From NCBI RefSeq assembly GCF_002900365.1, contig NZ_CP025979.1:2418001-2482000 (forward strand): a stretch of DNA of 64,000 nt, given 5' to 3'. Made by a program: the position numbers and the translations under genes. The DNA is from Escherichia marmotae (GTDB taxonomy: Bacteria > Pseudomonadota > Gammaproteobacteria > Enterobacterales > Enterobacteriaceae). Position 1 is the stretch's first letter; every line of letters starts with the position of its first letter. Of the stretch, positions 55,115 to 62,906 are shown piece by piece. Below the pieces are notes generated by a model. The model was not told the origin of the DNA. It saw nothing but the letters and a program-made list of their open reading frames with translations, and searched no databases.

Positions 55115-55145
55115 GGCGAGTCCACGCTATGTCCCTGGACTCGCC
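55115..55145. repeat. Perfect 10-bp inverted repeat between kefC and folA
   Basis: GGCGAGTCCA (55115-55124) and TGGACTCGCC (55136-55145) pair perfectly around an 11-base loop. It lies 63 bp after the kefC stop and 100 bp before the folA ATG. There is no T-run on either side, so it is not a typical intrinsic terminator, though it may still end or protect kefC mRNA. Confidence 0.8.
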
Positions 55146-55208
55146 GCATTACAGTTGCGCAAAAACAAACAGTTAGTTGTAAAGCATGCGACACATCACA
55201 CTTTTTGA

Positions 55209-57068
55209 TTACAACGGCTTAGTTTCTGGCTCATCCGCCATGTTGCCGGTATGTTTCCCTTCTTCGGTTCCCTGCCAGCCATGCCGTTGAATTAATGACA
55301 GATGTTCCCGGTCTTCAGTAATGATTTCGCTTAACATCGCGCTGGTGCGTTTATAGACTGCCGCGCGGGCTTTGGTGTCGTTTTCGCCCATCGCCATCTC
55401 TTCCACCATTTGAATATTAAAGCGGCGGAACACATCAGCACGTTCTCGCGCTTCATATGGCCCTAGGCCTAAACTTTCCAGCGCCAGACGCCCGGTTTTG
55501 AGCGCTCCCTCAAAGGTTTCACGCTCTGGCCTTTCCACGCCAGCCTGGCGCAAACGAATGTAGTGATCGACATCACGGGCGCGGGCAATAATTTGCAAGT
55601 GCGGAAAATGTTCTTTCACCATCTCCGTCAGTTGCAGGTTGGTTTGCGGATCGTCAATGGCATTAATCAGCACTTCCGCTTTCGCCGCTCCGGCAGATTC
55701 CAGCAAATCCATCCGCGTGGCATCGCCGTAAAACACCTTCATGCCAAATTTGCGCAACGTTTCTATATGGTCAGGATCATGATCGAGCACAACCATTTTC
55801 ACTCCGCTGGAGAGCAGCAAACGTCCGGTGATCTGACCAAAACGCCCGAATCCGGCAACAATCACCCGCGGCTGTTCTTCGTCGATCTCATCAGCTTCGC
55901 GCGCCTCTTCAGTGCCGGATTGCTCAAGACGGTTGAGGATCACCAGCAAAATCGGCGTTGCTGCCATCGACAGCGCCACCGCCAGGGTCAATGATTTCGC
56001 CCACTCCGGCTCCAGCACATTCGCCATTTGCGCCGCGCCAAACACCACAAAGGCAAACTCACTGCCCTGCCCTAACAGCACCGCAAACCAGCGACGCTGT
56101 TTATTCGGCACCTGCAACGGTCTGGCAATCAGCCACAGCATGGCAATCTTGATGATGAGGAAACCGAACAGCAGAATGACAATGCGCAACGGGTTTTCAA
56201 TCAGCGTGCCAAAGTCTATCGACATCCCAACGCCGATAAAAAACAACCCTAACAACAAGCCTTTGAACGGTTCGATATCGCTTTCCAGCGCATGACGATA
56301 TTCCGAGCTTGCCAGCAGCACGCCCGCCAGAAACGCGCCCATCGCCATCGACAGACCAACCTCTTCCAGCAGCAAACCGAAGCCAAACACGAGGAATAAA
56401 GCCACTGCACTAAACACTTCCCGCAAGCCAGAGCGGGCAACAAAACGCAGCGCCGGACGCGTGACATAGCGCCCCAGTAATACCACCAGCACCAGCGCGC
56501 CCGCCACTTTTAACGCTGACAAGGCAAATGCACCTAGCGTGGTCGAGGCACTGCTCGCCGCCAGCAAGGGGATCATCGCCACCAGCGGGATCGCCGCGAT
56601 ATCCTGGAACAGCAGCACCGCAAAGGCACTGCGCCCCATTTGCGTCACCGTCAGGTTGCGTTCATTCATCGCCTGCATGGCAATCGCCGTTGATGAGAGC
56701 GCCAGCGTCATGCCAATCAGTTCTGCCACCTGCCAGCGCATACCGAGTAACATGCAGAACAGCCCCAGCAGGCCGCCGCAAACCACCATCTGCAATGCGC
56801 CACCGCCGAATACTGCCGCCCGCAGCTTCCACAGCCTTTGTGGGTCGAGTTCGAGACCGATGATAAACAGCATCAGCACCACGCCGATTTCGGCAAAGTG
56901 CAGAATAGATTCAGCATCGGTCACCAGCCGCAGCCCCCACGGGCCAATAATGCAACCTGCAATCAGGTAGCCAAGTACCGAACCAAGACCGAGACGTACT
57001 GCAATCGGCACAATCAGCGCCGCCGAACCGAGATAAATCAGCGCCTGAATCAGCGTATGACTATCCAT
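55209..57068 (-). CDS. kefC: Glutathione-gated potassium/proton antiporter KefC
   Basis: K+ efflux system of the CPA2 family, held closed by glutathione and opened by glutathione adducts to acidify the cytoplasm against electrophiles. The start is the ATG at 57066-57068 (MDSHTLIQALIYLGSAALIV, 619 residues); the longer frame runs back into kefF. Twelve or so membrane segments to about 380 are followed by a KTN (RCK) domain with the Rossmann motif VIVAGFGRFGQITGRLLLSS near 402-420. HALESDIEPFKG is the known regulatory loop. The end (ETKPL) is one residue shorter than K-12 as I recall. It overlaps kefF by 8 nt. Confidence 0.97.
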   Translation of the reverse strand: MDSHTLIQALIYLGSAALIVPIAVRLGLGSVLGYLIAGCIIGPWGLRLVTDAESILHFAEIGVVLMLFIIGLELDPQRLWKLRAAVFGGGALQMVVCGGLLGLFCMLLGMRWQVAELIGMTLALSSTAIAMQAMNERNLTVTQMGRSAFAVLLFQDIAAIPLVAMIPLLAASSASTTLGAFALSALKVAGALVLVVLLGRYVTRPALRFVARSGLREVFSAVALFLVFGFGLLLEEVGLSMAMGAFLAGVLLASSEYRHALESDIEPFKGLLLGLFFIGVGMSIDFGTLIENPLRIVILLFGFLIIKIAMLWLIARPLQVPNKQRRWFAVLLGQGSEFAFVVFGAAQMANVLEPEWAKSLTLAVALSMAATPILLVILNRLEQSGTEEAREADEIDEEQPRVIVAGFGRFGQITGRLLLSSGVKMVVLDHDPDHIETLRKFGMKVFYGDATRMDLLESAGAAKAEVLINAIDDPQTNLQLTEMVKEHFPHLQIIARARDVDHYIRLRQAGVERPERETFEGALKTGRLALESLGLGPYEARERADVFRRFNIQMVEEMAMGENDTKARAAVYKRTSAMLSEIITEDREHLSLIQRHGWQGTEEGKHTGNMADEPETKPL

Positions 57069-57591
57069 GATGTGCCTCCTGCCATTCCAGCAGACGTTGC
57101 TTATAGTGGCGCGCCTGCCCTTCGAGAGTTTCGTCGTCACAAATAAAGGTACAGTGCATGGCAAACGGCGGCAGCCATTTCAGCCCGCAGTAGATTGCCG
57201 TCGCCTGTAGCGGCTGCGACAACACATCAAAGCCCGGATGAGTACCAATCTCAAAATGACTTTCCCCACCGCCAGTCGTCACCGCCCACAGCAAATGTTT
57301 GCCATGCAACGCCGTACCGCCGTGTCCGTAAGCCCAGCCGTGTGAGAAGACTTTATCGATCCACAATTTGAGCAACGGCGGAATGCTGTACCACTGCATT
57401 GGGTGCTGCCAGACGATCAGATCGGCACGAGAGAGCGCCTCCTGCTCGGCCGCTATATCGATATTGAAGTCAGGATAGAGTTGATAAAGAGAGCGGATTT
57501 CGACGCCTTCCAGCGTCCTTGCCTGTTCAAGCATCCGTTTATTCGCATGGGAATGATGCGGATACGGATGCGCATAAATGATTAGAATCAT
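57061..57591 (-). CDS. kefF: KefC ancillary quinone oxidoreductase KefF
   Basis: Flavodoxin-fold FMN protein required for full KefC activity, with NAD(P)H-quinone reductase activity. It has 176 residues. The N-terminal ILIIYAHPYPHHSHANKRML and WQHPMQWYSIPPLLKLWIDK near 75-95 are typical of the MdaB/NQO family. It lies directly upstream of and overlapping kefC, a coupling that fits complex formation. Confidence 0.97.
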   Translation of the reverse strand: MILIIYAHPYPHHSHANKRMLEQARTLEGVEIRSLYQLYPDFNIDIAAEQEALSRADLIVWQHPMQWYSIPPLLKLWIDKVFSHGWAYGHGGTALHGKHLLWAVTTGGGESHFEIGTHPGFDVLSQPLQATAIYCGLKWLPPFAMHCTFICDDETLEGQARHYKQRLLEWQEAHHG

Positions 57592-57697
57592 AGTTAGCCT
57601 GCGCGTTTACACCTTTGTTTTCCACAAAGTGTAGTCACATATTCACGCGGCTTATAGTCAATAATATTGATTCAAAAAAGAGAGAAATCTGAATAAG

Positions 57698-59029
57698 TTA
57701 TCCTGCACGCTGCCTGCGAATTGTCATATTACTGGTCTGCGCCAACGACATCCCACGCGTCTCCGGAGCAAACGCCACAGAAATCAGCAGGCCAAACAGC
57801 GAGATCCCCGCCCCCATCAGCATAGTATTGCTGATACCGTAATTATTAATAAAGATCGGCAGCGCCCAGGTTGAGATAATTGTACCGATACGACTCAGAG
57901 ACATAATGACGCCCACGGCTGAGGCGCGAATATCCGTCGGGAAGAGTTCATTAGGATAAAGCCACTGCAAATTGCCTGGCCCGCCGGAGAAAAACGCGTA
58001 CACCGCAAACGCCATGACCACCAGCCAGATCCCCATATCCGGGATCAGCCCCAAAACCGCCAATGCCAGCGTCATCATGGCAAAGCTGCCGATCAACAAT
58101 GGACGTCGTCCAGCAGTGTTCAGCCAGAGCATCGGGGGAATACAGCCGAGCATAAAGAACAGGCTAATCACCACGTTTCCCAGCGCCGCGTTTTTGCCGA
58201 CGCCTAACCCCAGAAGACCGACGATTTGTGGGCCAAAGGTGTAAATGGCGAACATCGGGATCACTTGGCAGGTCCAGATGGCGGCCACAAACAGGACAAA
58301 AGGAAAATGGCGGCGGTTAAACAGATCGCGAAAACGAGTTTGTTGCGGCTGCTCTTCATCGAAAACCACCGGTTCGCCAAACAATTTGATCATCATCTCT
58401 TCGCACTCTTTCACTCGCCCTTTGCGCAACAGCCAGCGGGGAGATTCGGGCAGTTCGAATCGACCAATCAAAATCAACAAACACGGGATCGCCGCACTGC
58501 CCAGCATCCAGCGCCAGCCGCCTTCCACATCATAAAGCCAGTAGCCGACCAGATCGGCACAGGTCGCGCCGACATACCACATAGCGGCGATAAAGCTGAT
58601 GGAGAACGCCCGCTGACGGGTGCTGGAGAACTCGGTGATCATCGAGGTGGCGATGGGATAATCCGCGCCGATAACAATGCCGATGAGCACCCGCATCACC
58701 AGCAGTTCGACAGGTGATGAGACAAACATCGTCGCAACAGAAATCCCCCCGATAGCAATGATATCGATGAGAAACATTTTGCGTCGTCCGACTTTATCGG
58801 AGATATAGCCAAACAGCGATGTGCCAACGAACAGCCCGGCGAGGGTTCCCGCGCCCAGCAGGCCGATCCAGTCAGCGTCCAGTTTTAGCGCCGGAGTCAG
58901 TTGCTCCAGCGCCACGCCGATCATTACCAGCACATAGCCATCCAGAAACGGGCCACCGCTTCCCCACAGCAAAATACGGCGGTGAATAGAGGAGAATTTG
59001 AGATCGTCAAAGTTTCTGGACGGTTGCAT
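57698..59029 (-). CDS. yaaU: MFS transporter YaaU, substrate unknown
   Basis: Major facilitator of the sugar-porter type; substrate not established. The start is the ATG at 59027-59029 (MQPSRNFDDLKFSSIHRRIL, 443 residues) after AGGATCAACCC; the 64 extra upstream codons overlap fixX. Twelve membrane segments are apparent. The sugar-porter motifs YISDKVGRRKMFLID between TM2 and TM3, PESPRWLLRKGR after TM6, and YPNELFPTDIRASAVGV in the C-terminal half are present. It follows fixX by 58 bp on the same strand and may be read from the fix operon, but a link to carnitine is only suggested by position. Confidence 0.94.
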   Translation of the reverse strand: MQPSRNFDDLKFSSIHRRILLWGSGGPFLDGYVLVMIGVALEQLTPALKLDADWIGLLGAGTLAGLFVGTSLFGYISDKVGRRKMFLIDIIAIGGISVATMFVSSPVELLVMRVLIGIVIGADYPIATSMITEFSSTRQRAFSISFIAAMWYVGATCADLVGYWLYDVEGGWRWMLGSAAIPCLLILIGRFELPESPRWLLRKGRVKECEEMMIKLFGEPVVFDEEQPQQTRFRDLFNRRHFPFVLFVAAIWTCQVIPMFAIYTFGPQIVGLLGLGVGKNAALGNVVISLFFMLGCIPPMLWLNTAGRRPLLIGSFAMMTLALAVLGLIPDMGIWLVVMAFAVYAFFSGGPGNLQWLYPNELFPTDIRASAVGVIMSLSRIGTIISTWALPIFINNYGISNTMLMGAGISLFGLLISVAFAPETRGMSLAQTSNMTIRRQRAG

Positions 59030-59087
59030 GGGTTGATCCTGTTTTTTAGCAATGGGGGTCAGTACGGCGTTACGTATCAGACCAACA

Positions 59088-59375
59088 TCAGCCGTAACGA
59101 AACTCCACGCCAAAGGTGCCGCGCGGGTATTCCCACTGCTCCAGCGCCGACCCCAGCCCAAGAATGCGGCAGGTTCCACACTCCAGACATCCGGCGTAAT
59201 CGAAGCGTACGCTGCCGTCATCCTGTTTTTTGTACAGACCCGCCGGGCACGCTTTCACCAGCAGTTCCAACGCCTGTTTATCGGCATCAGACTTCACAAC
59301 AATGTGCGGATGCTCTTCATCAACATTGAATTTATTGACGCCCAGTTTGACGTCCACATTGACGGGAGAAGTCAT
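59088..59375 (-). CDS. fixX: Ferredoxin-like protein FixX
   Basis: Small iron-sulfur protein thought to complete the FixABC electron chain for anaerobic carnitine reduction. It has 95 residues. The cysteine pattern, CPAGLYKK then YAGCLECGTCRILG, fits a single [4Fe-4S] cluster. The start overlaps the fixC stop by 4 nt. Confidence 0.96.
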   Translation of the reverse strand: MTSPVNVDVKLGVNKFNVDEEHPHIVVKSDADKQALELLVKACPAGLYKKQDDGSVRFDYAGCLECGTCRILGLGSALEQWEYPRGTFGVEFRYG

Positions 59376-60658
59376 AAAACGGTCACTCCTTTCATGCCAT
59401 CCTTGATCAGATTGATGAAACCCACTTTCTTGCTGTGGCGGAGGATTTTCTTGCGCATCAGTTCCGGCGCACTGCCATCAATGGTGAACAGGTCACGCGC
59501 CACACCCACCGCCAGTTCCGGATAGCCGCTAAACATACGTGGGTTATCAAGAAAAGCCGGTAGCTTCTGGTACATACGCATATCGCGCAGCGGGCCACTC
59601 TCCAGATGCTGACGATACTCCGCCAGTTTCTGCTTACTGAAATCGTCGTTTTTCATCGCTGAAAGCACGGTTTTCGCTGCTGCTTCTCCGGCGGCAATCG
59701 CCAGATCCATACCACGAATGGTAAAGCCGAGATTCATACACATTCCGGCGGCATCACCGGCAATCAGCACGCCGTCACCAACCAGTTCCGGCAACATGTT
59801 GATACCCGCTTCTGGCACTACGTGAGCAGAGTATTCCACCAGCTTGCCACCCGCGATCAGCGGTGCAACCGCCGGATGCTGTTTGAAATCTTCCAGCATT
59901 TGTGGCACCGATTTCTTCGCGTTATGCAGATGATGCAGGCCGCAAACCAGTCCCAGTGACAGGGTGTTTTCATTGGTATAAAGGAAGCCACCGCCCATCA
60001 GGCCATCGGTGGGTGCACCCGCAAACAGGCAGGCCGCGCCCTGATTACCCTGCAACTGAAAACGGTCTTCGAGAACCAACTTCGGTAACTCGATCAATTC
60101 CTTCACGCCAACCGCCACATCCGTCGGTTTGACGCGTTTCGCCATTCCCAGCTTTTCGGCAAGAATGGAGTTCACACCATCAGCGAGGATCACCGTTTTC
60201 GCTTCAATCACATCGCCATCGGCTTCTACGCCGACAACTTTGCCATCGCGCTGCACAAGGTTATCGACGCGAATTCCGGTAATTAACTGCGCGCCCGCTT
60301 CTTCGGCCTGCTCCATCAGCCAGGCATCAAATTTGCTGCGTAAAACGGAGTAAGAGCGCTGGGATGGCGAGGTTTCGTCGCCATTGCAGTAGTCCATAGT
60401 CATCGCTGACTTTTCGGTCATAAACGCAAGTTTTTCATGAGTGATCAGGCGTTCAATGGGGGCGCTTTCGGCAAAACCAGGAATGATGTGTTCCAGACTG
60501 TGGGCATAGAGACGCCCACCGGTAACATTCTTAGCGCCAGCGGAATTGCCACGCTCGATAACTAACACTTGTGCCCCTTCGCGGGCGAGCACCAGCGCGG
60601 CAACCGAACCGGCCAGCCCTGCACCAACGATGATGGCATCAAAGATATCTTCGGACAT
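59372..60658 (-). CDS. fixC: FAD-dependent oxidoreductase FixC
   Basis: Flavoprotein of the ETF-quinone oxidoreductase type, expected to pass electrons among FixAB, FixX and quinone or CaiB/CaiA partners. It has 428 residues. FAD-binding GXGXXG in DAIIVGAGLAGSVAALVLAR at 8-27; the second FAD motif is DGVLIAGDAAGMCMNLGFTI near 295-315. A 49-bp gap follows fixB, and fixX overlaps its end. Confidence 0.97.
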   Translation of the reverse strand: MSEDIFDAIIVGAGLAGSVAALVLAREGAQVLVIERGNSAGAKNVTGGRLYAHSLEHIIPGFAESAPIERLITHEKLAFMTEKSAMTMDYCNGDETSPSQRSYSVLRSKFDAWLMEQAEEAGAQLITGIRVDNLVQRDGKVVGVEADGDVIEAKTVILADGVNSILAEKLGMAKRVKPTDVAVGVKELIELPKLVLEDRFQLQGNQGAACLFAGAPTDGLMGGGFLYTNENTLSLGLVCGLHHLHNAKKSVPQMLEDFKQHPAVAPLIAGGKLVEYSAHVVPEAGINMLPELVGDGVLIAGDAAGMCMNLGFTIRGMDLAIAAGEAAAKTVLSAMKNDDFSKQKLAEYRQHLESGPLRDMRMYQKLPAFLDNPRMFSGYPELAVGVARDLFTIDGSAPELMRKKILRHSKKVGFINLIKDGMKGVTVL

Positions 60659-60707
60659 AAGAACTCCCTGTCAGCGGCAGGGCCGAAAGCAGCCCTGCCA
60701 GAGTAGA

Positions 60708-61649
60708 TCAACGCGCTAAAGCCGCCGTCAGCGCCGGAAGGATCTTCACGGCGTCGCCAACAATGCCGTAATCCGCGTACTGGAAGATCGGCGCATTTTT
60801 ATCTTTGTTGATAGCGAAAATGGTTTGTGACGCATTAGCGCCAACCATGTGCTGGATCTGCCCGGAGATCCCCACGGCCAGGTACAGTTCAGGTTTCAGC
60901 ATCAGGTTGGAGATACCAACATAGCGCTCGTGCTCCATCCATTTTTCGTTTTCCGCCACCGGACGAGAACAGGCCAACTCCGCGCCAATCACCTGGCAAA
61001 GTTGCTCTGCCAACGCAATGTTCTCTTTGCAGCCAATGCCGCGACCGACGCTAACCACCAGACGGGCTTTGTCGAGATCGACACTGTTGCTCTGGCGCGC
61101 CTGCGTTGCCGTGCGGGTAACCGCCACAGCCGGAGACTGCCACTCCACGGTGTGCGTTTCACCTGTACTTGACGTGTCCGGCTGAGCCGCATCGAACGTG
61201 CCGCTGCTGATGGTCAGTACCGCATACGGCGTGGCAATGCGTTCTTCGCCAATCGCCAGGCCGCCGTAAACCATGTGTTTCACCGTTGCTTTACCATCCT
61301 GCACGCTGACGGCGCTGGCATCGTTAGAAACCGCCGCTTTCAGGCGATAACCCAGTTTCGCCGCCAGTAATTTGCCGCGACGGGTGTTCGGCAGTAGTAC
61401 CAGGCCGTCTGTGCCGTGCTGGCGAATGGTGTCTGCCATCACTCCGGCGTAATCTTCGATCATCCGATCGTCCGGTTTGCCGCTTAATTTCCAGACATGA
61501 TTAGCACCAAACTGGATTGCCTGTGCGCCGTCGTCGTCACTCAGAACAAACGCATTGATTTGATGAGCTAAAGCCTGCGCGCCGTTCATCAGTTCCGGCA
61601 GACGAGAAGGGGTATCGCTGAATACCCAGACTTGAGAAAACGTGTTCAT
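60708..61649 (-). CDS. fixB: Electron transfer flavoprotein alpha-type subunit FixB
   Basis: Partner of FixA, giving an ETF-like heterodimer for anaerobic carnitine metabolism. It has 313 residues. The C-terminal FAD domain is recognised by VVSVGRGIGCKENIALAEQL near 190-209, ELACSRPVAENEKWM with the conserved Ser-Arg-Pro, and YLAVGISGQIQHMVGANASQ near 255-275. It lies 13 bp after fixA. Confidence 0.97.
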   Translation of the reverse strand: MNTFSQVWVFSDTPSRLPELMNGAQALAHQINAFVLSDDDGAQAIQFGANHVWKLSGKPDDRMIEDYAGVMADTIRQHGTDGLVLLPNTRRGKLLAAKLGYRLKAAVSNDASAVSVQDGKATVKHMVYGGLAIGEERIATPYAVLTISSGTFDAAQPDTSSTGETHTVEWQSPAVAVTRTATQARQSNSVDLDKARLVVSVGRGIGCKENIALAEQLCQVIGAELACSRPVAENEKWMEHERYVGISNLMLKPELYLAVGISGQIQHMVGANASQTIFAINKDKNAPIFQYADYGIVGDAVKILPALTAALAR

Positions 61650-61663
61650 AGCATCCCCTGTAA

Positions 61664-62434
61664 TTAAATGACTTTGCGAAGATTTTCAGCAAATGCGGCG
61701 ATCTGTTCTTCGCCGTCGCCTTCAATCACGATGCGCTGACGCTCGCGCTGTTTCGGTGCGGCAACCTGTTGTTCAGACCAGACTGCCTGTGCGTTAAAAC
61801 CGATATCCGCCGCCGACCACACCTGAACTGGCTTTTTCGCCGCGCCAAGAATGGCTTTCATCGAAGGAATTTGTGGGGCATTGATATCAGTGGAAACAGC
61901 AACGACCGCAGGCAGCGGGATGCTTAAAGTTTCTGTTTCATCTTCCAGTTCGCGCTCAACGGTGAGGGTATCTGCCGTCAGGGAGAGGATTTTGCTGACA
62001 CCGTTAACTGCCGGAATGTTGAGGATTTCACCCACCAGCAGACCAACCTGCTGGGCATAAAGGTCGGAAGAACCGTCACCACAGAGGATCAGATCAAAGC
62101 CTGCTTTCTGCGCCGCGGCAGCCAGTGCAGTCGCAGTTTGTTGCGGCAGTGCCTGCTCGAACTGGTCATCAATCACCACAATCAGTTCATCCGGGCCGCG
62201 AGACAGCACATCTTTACGTCCTTTGGCGTTAGTCAGGGCTTTGCCGCCCACACTTAAAGCCGTCACCTGCGCCTCAGTCGCCTGCTGTTTTAACTGGCAA
62301 GCCGCTTCAATAGCGTTCAGATCATATTGGCTTATTTTCGCATCGGCTTTGCTGAGATCTAATGAACCATCAGCATTATTGATCGCAATATCCTGTTCAT
62401 CAGGCACGCACTTATAGCAAGTAATAATCTTCAT
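61664..62434 (-). CDS. fixA: Electron transfer flavoprotein beta-type subunit FixA
   Basis: ETF beta-family protein; first gene of fixABCX, needed for anaerobic carnitine reduction in E. coli. The start is the ATG at 62432-62434 (MKIITCYKCVPDEQDIAINN, 256 residues), preceded by GGAGATGCA; 21 further codons upstream lie in the regulatory region. The nucleotide-binding segment DLILCGDGSSDLYAQQVGLL near 114-133 and the signature around VAVSTDINAPQIPSMKAILG near 190-210 are present. It is divergent from caiT. Confidence 0.97.
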   Translation of the reverse strand: MKIITCYKCVPDEQDIAINNADGSLDLSKADAKISQYDLNAIEAACQLKQQATEAQVTALSVGGKALTNAKGRKDVLSRGPDELIVVIDDQFEQALPQQTATALAAAAQKAGFDLILCGDGSSDLYAQQVGLLVGEILNIPAVNGVSKILSLTADTLTVERELEDETETLSIPLPAVVAVSTDINAPQIPSMKAILGAAKKPVQVWSAADIGFNAQAVWSEQQVAAPKQRERQRIVIEGDGEEQIAAFAENLRKVI

Positions 62435-62529
62435 TGCATCTCCAGAAATCATGAAGGAAACGTCGTTCATATCGGTGGTGTTAATTACAGATATCACGTC
62501 ATTTAATTCTGGAATAAAACTTTAATCAC

Positions 62530-62656
62530 CAATATTGAAAATGTCACACGTAGATAAATCCAACTTTCAATATTGCTAAGCGCCTCACCAATATTGAAAA
62601 CACGGTGTTGAAAGAAGAAATTTTCAATATTGTTTTATGGATCACCAATATTGAAA
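62530..62656. promoter_or_regulatory. CaiF-type operator array, five 11-mers
   Basis: CAATATTGAAA occurs at 62530-62540, 62589-62599 and 62646-62656; its complement TTTCAATATTG occurs at 62565-62575 and 62622-62632. Two inverted pairs (62565/62589 and 62622/62646) have exactly 13 bp between arms, the arrangement reported for CaiF sites in E. coli. The first copy has no good partner. Confidence 0.85.
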
Positions 62657-62751
62657 GTCAGATGCTGGATTTTCACTCAAAACCAAACTCATTTGGTTGA
62701 TTAATAACGAATATTTAAATTAAAACACTCTGTTTTTATCCGATAAAAACC

Positions 62752-62767
62752 TGTGATTACCATCACA
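62752..62767. promoter_or_regulatory. CRP site of the cai-fix region
   Basis: TGTGATTACCATCACA matches the CRP consensus TGTGA-N6-TCACA perfectly. It lies 96 bp beyond the last CaiF-type box and 140 bp before the caiT ATG. Confidence 0.88.
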
Positions 62768-62906
62768 GAATACAGCCAATTGAATACCCATTATGAGTTA
62801 GTCATTAACGCGTTCACGAGGTTAATAATAATTATATTAAATGTTAACAAAAATAAAACAAACGGGAACGTGAAATAAATATTTATTTTTACAGTGGAAT
62901 TAACTC

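Larger units (their letters stand above)
62435..62906. promoter_or_regulatory. Divergent fixA-caiT control region
   Basis: 472 bp between the divergent fix and cai operons with no coding sequence. In E. coli both promoters are induced anaerobically by carnitine through CaiF, with CRP and FNR. It contains the repeat array and CRP site listed separately; the rest, about 62790-62900, is A+T-rich and should contain the caiT promoter. Confidence 0.75.
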
